DNA from: Strigamia acuminata
Lineage: Eukaryota > Arthropoda > Chilopoda > Geophilomorpha > Linotaeniidae
Reading direction: 5' to 3'
NCBI GenBank assembly: GCA_949358305.1
Contig: OX442318.1
Coordinates: 5,938,501-6,002,500 of the forward strand
DNA: 64,000 bases
The first letter of the stretch is position 1, and each line of letters opens with the position of its first letter. Under the pieces are notes generated by a model. That model ran no database searches, was not told where the DNA came from, and saw only the letters and a program-made list of their open reading frames with translations. Made by a program: the position numbers and the translations under genes. Below are positions 33,735-45,076 of this stretch, in pieces.

Positions 33735-35684
33735 ATGCTAAAGAACATTAGCTTGAATGTGCACCTTATATCTTACTTCTTTTTCTACTTTTTCATTCTC
33801 ATAAATGGATATAGGTAAAGTGTCTGACGAATCAACATCTTAAACTACAACTTATCGATATAGCTAATATTGTAATATATTTCAAAGTGATGAAGATATG
33901 GCTAAACTAATCCCAAAAAACTACAGAAAAGTAAGACCATCAAACAGTGGTAAGTTTTTACAAGTTATTTTTTAATTATGTGTTAATTTCTTTAACTATT
34001 TTAATTTTTTTTTTAAAAATATTATTTTATCAGAGCCAATCATTATAACGTGGGCAATTGAAACACATGTGATATCTGAATTGGACTTAAAGCAAATGGT
34101 ACATAAAGAATTATTTGCTAAATAACACAAAGAAATATCTCATTTAATAGAAATTTTGATTTAAACTTTTTAATCTTATTTTGCTAGGAATTCAGTGCTG
34201 ATCTTACAATTTACGCTTCTTGGGTTGATAAACAGTTAATAGTGAATTTTAGTAGTGAACTGGTCAATTTACCATCTGAAATAGCAAAAAAATTGTGGTA
34301 TCCTTGGATAGGATTCCAAAATTGTAAAAGCTGCGATGATGTCATTATAGACCCCAATAAACACACATTTTATCTAGGTTTCGGAGGGATTATGGTGAAA
34401 TACAGGCTCGTTAAAGATTATCAATGTTAACAGATCTTTGTAAATTGAATTTCTAAACTAGCTTCATTTTCAGGAAATTAATCAGATTCACCTGTATCTT
34501 TGATTTTAGTCATTATCCTTTTGATAAACAGCACTGTAATATCGATGTACAGCTGTGTAAGTTTCTAAGCTTAAGGCAAAAAAATTCCTATAACCCCAAA
34601 GTAAAAATTAAATTTCACTTGTGAATATTTTCTCAATCAATTGTAAACCAAATGGTAAAATAACATTTTAGTGACATTTTGTCCATGACAGAAAATCAAA
34701 CTTTCTGACTTTTCTTTTCAATAGATGGTTGGACTAGTCCTGTGAATATCTCTTTTCCTTATTTCTGGGAAAATTTAAATAAACACATATTAGTACCACC
34801 AGAATACAGGCTCGATAGTTTCGAGCGAGTGCTAAAAACCTGTGAAAATTCAACTTTGAATGGCAAGTTCTTACCAAAAATACATTGCATTAACGACTTT
34901 GAAAGCATTTATTTCTTTTACAGCTAAAGACATTTGTTTCAGTTATATCTTTGTTTTCAAAAGGATCCCAACTCAACACTTAATGCTCCTATTCATACCG
35001 AGCATGCTCATCGTGATACTTTCGTGGATATCTTTCTGGTTGAAAGTAGAATTAACAGCTCCAAGAGTTGCACTTGGTCTAACATCACTGCTCACATTGG
35101 CAACTCAATTTAGTTCTGCGCAAAGAAATTTGCCTTCTGTGTCAACACTCAAAGCGCTAGATTTATGGATGGTTGTTTGCATTTTTATGGTCTTTTCATC
35201 CATGGTAGTTTTCGCAATAGCTTACTCTTCTACCCAGTTGAAAACACTTGAAACCACCAACGTATTTTATTATACACCTCAATTAATTAAAAAAAGAAGA
35301 CGACAAAGAAAACCAGCAGTCAATGTAAGAATGAGTAAATATTTGAACTTGAGATTTAATGAATCCTGCTTAATTATGTGACTTTGACCCCTGCCCTCAG
35401 TCCACTGCTTTCCCATGAGGGGGCACCCTGTAAGGGGTTTAGGGATTTGATCCCGTCACTGTTTTCTAACATGCACGTATGTAACTGATTCACAAATTGG
35501 ATAAACTTATTTTCTTTTCTAGGTTCCTGGCAACAGAAGCAAAAATGTGATCTACGCAACAATTAAAAGAAAAATGTTAAAGGGAATAAATATCAAAAAC
35601 ATCAACATTGATCGGAAAGCTAGAAAAATATTTCCTCTGTTTTTTCTCATTTTCAATATTGTTTTTTGGACCATTTACACCTAA
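33735..35684 (+). CDS. Cys-loop ligand-gated ion channel, anion-type (beta group, copy H)
   Basis: Predicted 402 aa, the only open beta copy here. Exons: 33735-33814, 33888-33949, 34034-34098, 34188-34405, 34474-34556, 34725-34862, 34924-35324, 35523-35684. At the usual start the codon is GTG. I chose the in-frame ATG eight codons upstream (MLKNISLNVHLISYFFFYFF), which keeps a hydrophobic signal sequence but with a longer n-region. Exon 4 has LWYPW, NCKSC and one more codon than D. Cys-loop C-IFDFSHYPFDKQH-C; loop-C cysteines in KTCENSTLN (with an N-glycosylation site) and KDICFSY; M2 APRVALGLTSLLTLATQ. Introns 4 (GCTCGT) and 6 (GCAAGT) have GC donors. AATAAA at 35769. Confidence 0.85.
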
Positions 35685-36053
35685 ACATCTATTAATAATA
35701 AACACATTAAAAGTTACAAATTAATAATTTGTACTTTCTTGTAATTTCTTTGTAACTTCTTGATAAAGAATAAAGCGTTTGCCTATTTTAACATTCACAC
35801 TATTGACTGACTGAGAACTAGATGTTTGTAGTTTCAGATGCAAAGGTTAAACTGTCAGTAAATTGTCAACAAATTGATTTCACTACATGCAATTATGTTC
35901 CTTGTAAATTATATACTAACGTGCTGGATTTTCTCACATACGACAGCACATCGATCCAGCAGACAAAGAGAAAAACTTTAGCATAGAAACATATCTAGTG
36001 TACAGTCAAAACACTCGGCTACACGACGTGTAAAAGACCACTGGAGATTGAAA

Positions 36054-37977
36054 ATGTTCCTTTCATTTTACTGTTTTTACTGTGTTATTGGCCTTACAAG
36101 TGGATTAAGGTAATGGTGATATTTCGATTTGATATGCGTATTGCATTGCATTGTACTGGTAGTTTTAATAGCATTTACCATATGCGATGGAGTACTAACA
36201 TCAAATATGGTAAATGTTATTGAAACTATCAATACAATTAAGGTAATGTATCTTGACAAAGCAACCACCCAATAACTATAATAAAATGCTAACCATTATT
36301 TTAACAGCAAAAAAGAAATGGCTAATCTTATCCCAGAAACTTATACAACTATACGACCAAAAAATGGTGGTGAGTTTGGTTAATTTTTACACAGAATATC
36401 ATTTTTTAAACTCGTGTTAATTTGTTTAATCAAATTCTTTTCAATAAAAATATTGTTTAATATAAGAGCCTATCGTTATAAACTGGGAAGTTGAAATAAA
36501 TTTGATATCTGACTTGGATTTAAAGCACATGGTATGTAAAGAATTGCTAAAGTAACAACGAAATGTCTCATCGTAACCTGTTTAAACAATTTTTGGCAGG
36601 AATTCAGTGCTGATCTTACAATTATTGCTGATTGGAAAGATGTAGAGTTAACGGCGCATTCAGCAGACCTAATTAACTTACCATCTGACGTAGCAAAAAG
36701 ATTGTGGTATCCGTGGATGAAATTCCTGAATTGCAAAAGCTGCGACGCTGACATCATCGATCCCAATAAAAATACAATGTTCCTTCTTAGTCAAACTATT
36801 TGGGTGGAATACAGGCGAGTTAAAACTATTCAATGTTAACCGACCATTCTGAATCTGATTTTCAATTATTTTCAGACAATCAATCAAATTTATCTGCATA
36901 TATGATTTTAGTCATTATCCTTTTGATAAACAGCAATGTAATATCGATGTACGGCTTTGTAAGTATCTAAGTAAAAGTTATATTCACCTTTTGAGTATTT
37001 ACTTAATCAAGTGAGAACTAAATTATGAAAAAAACATTTCATTGAACATGTTTCACGATATCAAAGTCTAACTTTCCGAATTTTGTTTTTTAAATAGATA
37101 ATTTGAATGGTCCTGTGAACATTTCTTTACCGCCAAATTTAAATGAAGACATGTTAGTACCACCAGAATACAGGCTCGATAGTTTCGAACAACTGTTAAT
37201 ACCCTGTAAAAATTCCAGTTTGAACGGCAAGTTCTTACCAAAAATACATTATAGGAATTAACAGCTTTAGTGGCATTTCTGCTTTTACAGATATGGACAT
37301 TTGCTTCAGGTACATCTTTGTTTTCAAAAGAATCCCAACTCAACACATAATGCTACTCTTCATACCAAGTATGCTCATCGTGGTACTTTCATGGATATCA
37401 TTCTGGTTGAAAGTAGAACCGGCAGCCCCAAGAGTTGCACTTGGTCTGACATCACTACTCACACTGGCAACTCAATTCAGCTCTGCAGAAAAAGATTTAC
37501 CGTCCGTGGCAACCATCAAAGCGCTAGATATATGGATGTTTGTTTGCATTTTTATGGTTTTTGCATCCATGGTAGTTTTCGCAATAGCTTACTATTCCAA
37601 CCAGTTGCAAATGCAGAAACCCACCAACCTAATTGGTAATACACCACAGTTTACTAAGCAAAGAAAACAAGCAGGCAAACCAACAGTCAATGTAAGAATG
37701 AGAAAATATTTTATTAGTAGTTAGTCAGTAGCCTGCATAAGTTAGAGCTTTAAAAAATTATAATGAATGCAATTTAATTAGATTTTTATATTTTCTTTTC
37801 AAGGATCCTCGGGATAAATGCAAGAGAGAGATCTTCACAACAATCTTAAGAAGAATCTTAAAGCGATTTGAAATAAAAAACATCAACATCGACTCAAAAG
37901 CTAGAAAAATATTTCCCTTGTTTTTTTCTCATTTTCAATATTGCATTTTGGAGCATTTACACTTAAACATCAATTAA
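36054..37977 (+). CDS. Cys-loop ligand-gated ion channel (gamma group, copy I) with altered M4
   Basis: Exons: 36054-36109, 36308-36369, 36467-36531, 36600-36814, 36876-36958, 37098-37226, 37291-37691, 37804-37977 (394 aa). Signal peptide MFLSFYCFYCVIGLTSGLR; LWYPW and NCKSC; Cys-loop C-IYDFSHYPFDKQQ-C; PCKNSSLN and DICFRY at loop C; M2 APRVALGLTSLLTLATQ. Introns 4 (GCGAGT) and 6 (GCAAGT) have GC donors. In exon 8 a run of seven T replaces the six T of all other copies (37919-37927). M4 is therefore read out of frame, ending LHLNIN instead of NIVFW. The AATAAA hexamer at the usual place is GAGAAAA. Either a young pseudogene or a homopolymer sequencing error. Confidence 0.75.
36150..36238. mobile_element. 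Hairpin MITE in intron 1 of copy I
   Basis: Fourth copy of the gamma-group intron-1 element; left arm reads ATTGTACTGGTAG, right arm CTATCAATACAAT. Confidence 0.7.
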
Positions 37978-38503
37978 GTCACGTTATTATTCATATTTCA
38001 ATAATTTGTATTTTTTCTTCAAAGAGAAAAAGTTTTTTCTCATTCAAGTTCAGATTAAAAACAAAATCATTAACCACTAACAAGTAAGTTGTCAACTTCA
38101 CTGAAATAAACACTCTGCTGTAGCACAAATAAATTAATTTTAATAATAATGTAGATTGAACTACACAGAGTGATTCGTATGGGCCAAAATAAATACGGTA
38201 TGGATATTTGTTTTGTTCCTAATTCGAAACTTTTAGAAATTTAAAGACAAAAAAATTAAAATTAAAACTAAACTTTGAAAGTGTAAAAGAGATTAAAAGT
38301 GTGAAATCGTTTCTTCAATTTCCTTATCAGTTATTCACTGGTTCGTCTAGTGACCAGTCAATATAATTTCCACTTTTTCCTCTTAAAAATGGTACATCCA
38401 GTTTTATTTTTGTATAAAACATAGATTGGCAGTCTCATATTCAATAAGTGAACAACATTTATTGCCTAGATGACATTATTAATTTTAATTAATTTTAATT
38501 AAT

Positions 38504-38621
38504 GCTAAATGGAAATTTTCTGCTTCTTTAAACTCCAACAAAACTATTAAGCTGGCTTTGCTGTTTGAGTTAACAGCTTTTCGCTTTTACCGGTAGTGTT
38601 TAAACCCAGCACTAGTTGGTG
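38504..38621 (+). repeat. 118-bp repeat, copy 1
   Basis: GCTAAATGGAAATTTTCTGC to CAGCACTAGTTGGTG, identical over 118 bases to 43132-43249 in intron 4 of copy J. Contains GAGTTAACAGC and ACCGGTAGTG. Identity unknown. Confidence 0.85.
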
Positions 38622-40360
38622 GGCCGTACAGTTGTTCTTGCTCACATGTTTTTTATGCCAATTGGTGAACAAACTTCAAACAGTCGTACTGTAGAGAATA
38701 TTTGACGTAAAACTACTACACGACTAAGACGCCCTCTGGCGATTGTATAATTCAATGTTAGTGTTACTTGTTAAGCAAAGAGATATTAATGTATCACTCG
38801 AGTGTAAGCTTTCATGCAAGCAACTATAAAGGCGAATCTACTAAGCACGTAAACTATGAATGTTTATTGAATCAATACATTACAACGACAATCGTTGCAA
38901 TGAAAATAGAAACCAGCGCCTTCTCTGGATGGAAATTTATAAAACAACAACACATCAGGCAACTGTTGCATCCGCAGCGAATGCGATCATTGTAACGTTG
39001 CCCGTATATCTCCCAGGCAACCCGCTCGGGACTACAAACATTACAAACATCTACTCCATACAATCTAGCGGATATCACCTTGGCGCACTTGTGTTAAAGA
39101 AGACTTGTTCATCGCTTCTTGAATCGCGACAAAAAGAAGTGACAAAAAGAAGACAAAAAAAAAGATTGGAGCCCAAGTTCGACCCCGCAGCACTCGTGGT
39201 GGCCTTGTGTAGCAAGTTAAAATTGAAGCCTAGGCGTTATTCGGCACTTATCTCTGCCAAATCTACGTGGACAACAGTGCAAGCCAATTCTGGGCACTGA
39301 GACCGGTGCATCGCCGTGAGAAACGTTTCAACGACATGCGTGTTTGGACAACATGCTCGATGACGTGCATGCGCGACGACGCATTCAGGTGGGCTGAGGC
39401 CAGTTTGGACAATCTGCAGCTTTATGTCCAACTTTCTCACCGTTTTTCATCAGCCCAGTTTTTCATCTGTGTGACTGCGAGAGGTTGTTTGGGTCACTTA
39501 ATGTGATGGTTTCGTCTCAGGCGTGCGGACTGGGACATCCTCTGCTGTGTCTACAGGCAAAGCATCGATCCTGAAGCTTGTGGCTTGCAGCTTCAACATG
39601 TGCTCAATTGTCAACCTTCCTGGTAACCACTCTACAATGCTCGCTTACAGAGAAGTTCTGCCTGGCTTTAGACGGGAACGCCAACTTGAAGAATTAGCTC
39701 CGCCCACCCGTTGCCGTTGTTTTTACACGTTCTCCAACGACGTCTGGACCCGCCATTGTACTTAGCAAACAACAAAGCCTACACGCTCAACTTTAAACTT
39801 AACTCCGCCTACATCACGTCAGCACAAAAAGTGATGAGGTTTTCGCTTTCCAGGTGTCAGCCGTCAGCACTCTTTGACGTTGTTCTCTGCTGCGCATTGG
39901 CGACTATAGGTTGCCGGCCTGTTGCTTGTTAGGTGCACTCTACTCATGATCTGGCACTCCAATGGCCAAAGCACCATCTTTTGGTTCACAAACTTCATCT
40001 TGTGAGAGAGAAGAATGTTGCATCTGCAAATGACAGCCTATGAGATCATTGCAAAACCTTACGATGTAACTCCCAGGCAACCACCTATTTTTCGACTAGT
40101 AAAACAACCCAGTTGCGATCGCAACACGCGCGAGCAGCAATTGAAAGACAAGATGTTCAAACTTAACTAATTTAATGATAGAAATTTTAGTGATGGGGAA
40201 ACGCGTGGAATCACAAATCCTTTACAAAAAAAGATGGTGGTCAACCCCAGAAACGGGGTTAACATCCGGTTAACAGGGACCGGTCAAAATCAAAGTTTAC
40301 ACACTAGAGGGCACTTTTGGTTACCCTCGATCAAAAAACACAGTTATTCATTAAACATTA

Positions 40361-41126
40361 GGCGCATTCGAAAAGTCATTTAAACGAGTGTAAACGTGTT
40401 TACACTCGTTTTCACACGACATTTGCACGAATTCGACATTTACACGAATTAATTCGTGCAAATGTCGTGTAAACTGGTTAAACGGAAACGGCCTGTACGC
40501 CACGTTTCCGTTTAAAATCTCCGTGCAACGAGTTTTCTCGTACAAATCGGGTCTTGCTGGCAGCCATCTTGGATTTTCGTTAGATCGGTTGGAACGATGT
40601 CGATCGCAAGAACAATTTTGTAGCAGGTATTAGCCGCATTCTTGCGATCGAATGCGGCCGATGTTCGACCGCATTTGTACGATCGAATGCGGCCGACGTT
40701 CGACCGACGTTCGGCCGCATTTGTACAATCGAATGCGGCCGACGTTCGGCCGACGTTCGGCCGCGTTTGTGCGATCTAATGCGGCCGGCGTTTGTGCGAT
40801 CTAATGCGGCCGGTGTTCGGCCGCATTTGTGCGATTGAGGCGAATGTTCAGCCGATTCCCGTTCTTAAATAAATATTAATGATAAAAATAATTAAAATAA
40901 ATTTACATTTTATAATCATGTTTTTATAATCTCCTGTTTTTTTTAGAGTAAACAACAACAATAATGACTATGGTTATTATTTGGACTAATTTAATATTTA
41001 CACTTGAATTTACACTGAATTTTGCACAGAAATTTATTTTGATACTCGAAAATTGGGTCGTTTAACTTGACATTTACACTACCAGTTGCACTGGTCGTTT
41101 AGTGCAAATTAGTTTTCGAATGCGCC
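40361..41126. mobile_element. TA-flanked DNA element with GC-rich repeated core
   Basis: Inverted ends GGCGCATTCGAAAA / TTTTCGAATGCGCC with TA on each side (40359, 41127). Near the left end lie a perfect inverted repeat AAACGAGTGTAAACGTGTTT with its continuation, and a second pair around ACACGACATTTGCACGAATT. The centre (40640-40840) is a minisatellite of GAATGCGGCCGACGTTCGGC units, far richer in CpG than its surroundings. No transposase seen. Confidence 0.7.
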
Positions 41127-41595
41127 TATTATCAATTCAATTCAAAATATCAAGAAAACACTTTTAAACAACAAACAAACACTTTTCGAAATAAAAAACA
41201 TTAAATTCAAACTAAACAAACGAATTACTAATAAAAATTATTAAATCCAAATCTGGATTTTACAACCTATGTTAGTCAATAAACACACAGTCGATTAGGT
41301 AGCGTTGTTTGGGACTCTGGCCCGAAGTAATTACAAACATCTACTCCATACAATATAGCAGATATCACAGCAACAACGCATCCCTCGTGAGCTGACAGAA
41401 CTGACCGGCTGTTTAAGTATCATCATAAATTATAGCATTCATCATAAAAATACAAAATGTCCATAATATATTCTTAAATTTTTAATGAGCCAGTATCGAC
41501 CCGTATTCTTGTATAATTATGTCAAAAACATTTAAAATTTATTGATAATACCAACGCATAGCTACACGAAACGCAAAAGAAACATTAATTTGAAA

Positions 41596-44500
41596 ATGTT
41601 GCTCATGCTTAACTCCATTTTATTCCTTCTCAGCCTTATAGATGGATTTAGGTAATGTTTTTGAACAAGTCAACATCTTTAACTAATTTCATATGAGCTT
41701 AGCTAATTTCTAACATTTTAACAGCGATGAAGAAATGATTAATCTTATCCCAGAAAATTATACAAGAAGGAGGCCATTAAATGGTGGTAAGGTTTTACAC
41801 GTTAATTATAAACTAAATAATATTGTTTAAATTACATTTTAATTTTTAAATAATTTCAAATATTTTTTTTAAAGAGCCGATCATTGTACAATGGGGACTT
41901 GGAATTCATTTCATATCTGAGTTAGATTTAAAGCACATGGTATACATAAAATTAAATGGCAATTTAACACAAGTAATGTCGCACCTAAGATGAATTTTTA
42001 TTTAAATTTTTTTAAATCACATTTTGCTAGGAATTCAGTGCTGATCTAACGGTTTTCACTTTATGGATCGATAATCAGATAATAGCGTGCACACCTGACC
42101 TTGTTAACTTACCATTTCATGTAGCAAAAAAATTGTGGCATCCTTGGATAAAATTTCAGAACTGTAAAAACTGCAAAAATGACGTCATCGAACCCAACAA
42201 AAATACCATTTACCTTATTGGTAAAAAGGTTTGGGTAGAATACAGGTGAGTTAAAGATATTAGAGAGTTTGCGGAGATGCACTTTTCTTTATAAATGGTC
42301 ATCCTTACGACGTAATAGTGTTATAACGTTATGAGATTATGAACTTGGTTGCAGCAAGTTTCTTTATCTTATGTTATGTTCTTAAAATGGTAATTTTGAT
42401 CACATGATCACATGATCACAATCCAAACAAACATACACAAAGTATTGAAGATTCTAAAATAGAAACAATAATTAATATAGAACTACATAAATTCTGCTTT
42501 ACAACTTACAAAACCGTTTATTTTTCTTCTCTGCTTCAAAACTGCAGCATGTGCTTGGTTTGTAAGTGTAAGACTGGAACTTTTGTGGGCTCTGTCCACA
42601 GGACGATACCCAACGTTAAAGGCTTTGAAGCAAGAATTACCAGCTAATTGTTCAAGCAAAGTTGTGAGGTGGACAAAAAATTGTTGGCAGCCATTTTGAG
42701 AAATCGTAAGGAAACAACATCTGATTGGCTGCTTTATTTTATAAGGTACTCTCATAAAAATATCCATTTTCCTTATGCTTACAGTCCATCCATACGCTTA
42801 TGACGCCATAAGGTCATAAGGATGGCCATTTATAAGAAAAAGTGCATCTCCGCAAAGTCTATATTCATTAGGTGCATTCACTAATTAATAGCAGGTTCAA
42901 AAGAGATAAGTTACTTCTGAAAGTCAAATAACTGATTTCAACTTTGCTAACAGAATCTTAACCCTCGGAGGCATAAGGTTATAAGAGTTTAGGAAAAACC
43001 ACTTTCTTGAATCAGAAAATTTTTTTTCTATTCAGTTTTTTTTTTATGAAGATTTGTGATTTTGTTTATTTTATACTGAAGTTTATTTCAAGTGAAATTT
43101 GAAGTCATTAGACATTCATTTAATTAATTATGCTAAATGGAAATTTTCTGCTTCTTTAAACTCCAACAAAACTATTAAGCTGGCTTTGCTGTTTGAGTTA
43201 ACAGCTTTTCGCTTTTACCGGTAGTGTTTAAACCCAGCACTAGTTGGTGAAAAATTATATATTATTATTGTTCACAACCACCGTTGTGCCATTTATAAAA
43301 TAATTAGTGGACTTAAAAAAATGTGGTTTTACTAATTGACCTGCGAGGCTTAATCCTCTTATTTGAATTCTTTCAAGTTGACTTCTCTGAAATATGATAC
43401 AAAAAAATATCATATCTTGTTTAGAGAAATCATTTCAGACAAATAAGTCAATTCGTCTTTTGAAGATTAGATGCACCGAGTGTTAAACAACCACTGTAAA
43501 TATTTTTTCAGCTATAGCTTCTATTTTCAGAAATCAAATCAGCTTTACCTGTATCTTTGACTTTAGTCATTATCCTTTTGACAAACAGCATTGTAATATC
43601 GATGTACAGCTCTGTAAGTTCATCTAAGCTTAAAAATAATAATAAAAAACCTGTAATAACAAAGTAAAGGTTGTGTTCATCTTCAGATAATTTACTCGAT
43701 CAAGTGTAAATGATAAAATATATTTTAATGATGTATTTGTACACTTTTACCCATCAGTTAGAAAAAATCTAACTTTCTATCTTTTGCTTTTTCAATAGTC
43801 GGTTGGAATGGTCCTGCAAAAATCGTTTTCCACCGGAAAGATTCAATTAAAGACATGTTAGTACCACCAGAATACAGGCTCGATAGTTCCAAACGACTGT
43901 TAAAACCCTGTGGAAATTCCAGTTTAAAAGGCAAGATCTTACAAAATTATAAGAGGTAACAGCTTTGGTGACATTCATTTCTTTTTCAGTTACAAACTAT
44001 TGTATCAGTTATAACTTAGTTTTCAAAAGGATCCCAACCCAACACATAATGCTCCTGTTTGCACCGAGTACGCTCATCGTGATGCTTTCATGGATATCAT
44101 TCTGGTTGAAAGTAGACTTGGCAGCCCCAAGAGTTGCACTTGGTCTTACATCACTACTCACGCTGTCAACTCAATTCAGTTCTGCGCAAAGAGATTTGCC
44201 TTCTGTGTCAACAATCAAAGCGCTGGATATATGGATGGTTGCATGTATTTTTATGGTTTTTTCATCCTTAGTAGTTTTCGCAATAGCTTACTCTTCTGAC
44301 CAGTTGAAAACAGTTAACACCACCAATCTAATTTATTATACACCACAATTCATTAAAAGAAGAAAACCACAAAAGAAAGCGGCAGTCAATGTAAGAATGA
44401 GTAAATATTTATAGTCAAAGGGAAGCACACGAATTTGAGTCTTAGAAAGATAAAATGAATCCAGTGTAATTAGTTTTTCTTGTTTTCTTTACTAGGTTGC

Positions 44501-44651
44501 TAGAAATAGAAACAAAAGTGTGAACTACCCAACAATCAAAAGTAGAATCTTAAAGAAAATCAAAAACATCAACATTGACCAAAACGCTAGAAAAATATTT
44601 CCCCTGTTTTTTCTCATTTTCAATATTGTATTTTGGACTACGTACATGTAA
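41596..44651 (+). CDS. Cys-loop ligand-gated ion channel, anion-type (delta group, copy J)
   Basis: Predicted 389 aa. Exons: 41596-41651, 41725-41786, 41875-41939, 42031-42245, 43531-43613, 43799-43930, 43990-44390, 44496-44651. Signal peptide MLLMLNSILFLLSLIDGFR. Exon 4 has LWHPW and a variant NCKNC motif with IEPNKN instead of IDPNK. Cys-loop C-IFDFSHYPFDKQH-C; loop-C cysteines in PCGNSSLK and NYCISY; M2 APRVALGLTSLLTLSTQ. Intron 4 has a GT donor (GTGAGT), the only such case in the array, and has grown to 1285 bases through a MITE and a 118-bp repeat. Intron 6 keeps a GC donor (GCAAGA). The last exon lacks a few codons before M4. No AATAAAGC at the usual place; AATAAAA runs at about 44697. 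Open throughout. Confidence 0.85.
42262..42860. mobile_element. DNA transposon with 45-bp inverted ends in intron 4 of copy J
   Basis: Ends AGAGAGTTTGCGGAGATGCA and TGCATCTCCGCAAAGTCT are inverted, with similarity over about 45 bases (ATAAATGGYCATCCTTA). Flanked by ATATT on both sides (42257-42261, 42861-42865), a 5-bp duplication. A minus-strand ORF (42767-42483, 94 codons) lies inside without a domain I recognise. Probably non-autonomous. Confidence 0.8.
43132..43249 (+). repeat. 118-bp repeat, copy 2
   Basis: Identical to 38504-38621; lies in intron 4 of copy J. Identity over 118 bases in otherwise diverged flanks suggests recent movement or gene conversion. Confidence 0.85.
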
Positions 44652-45008
44652 GAAATCACATTAATGTAAGTTATTAAATTTTCACAATTTTAAAAAAATA
44701 AAAATAAAACTGTGAATTTGTAAATTGATTACGTACACCTTTATTAAAAATATCAAGCTTAATCCTCATTTTCCTCACCAGTTTATATGTATAATTTCTC
44801 CTTTTCCCTGTTAAAAATGGAATATCCAGTGTTATTTTTGTATAAAACATAAATTAGTGGTTTCAAATATAAAAGTTCAACTGTCGGTTGAAAAACGCCT
44901 GTTCAATAAATTGATTTTAAGTTTAATTATGGTTCGTGTAAATTTTGTAAATTTATTATGTACATATGTTACCATATCGAGCCGAGCACATTAATTATAA
45001 ATTTCTGC

Positions 45009-45076
45009 CATAGAAACATATCTACAACCAAGGCATTCAGTTACATGACATGCAAAAGAAACATCATAGATTGAAA
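45009..45076 (+). promoter_or_regulatory. Conserved 5' flank of copy K
   Basis: GCCATAGAAACATATCTACA followed by CAGTTACATGACATGCAAAAG and GATTGAAA before the ATG. Copy M has the same arrangement at about 53597-53669. Confidence 0.35.

Larger units (their letters stand above)
37978..41595. other. Intergenic interval between copies I and J
   Basis: No convincing gene. 38445-39240 repeats the block found after copy E. 38504-38621 is an identical repeat of 43132-43249. 39250-40350 is of more even base composition, with ORFs at 39267-39932 that show no recognisable domain and are probably decayed mobile DNA. 40361-41126 is a TA-flanked element. 41320-41595 is the 5' flank of copy J. Confidence 0.65.
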
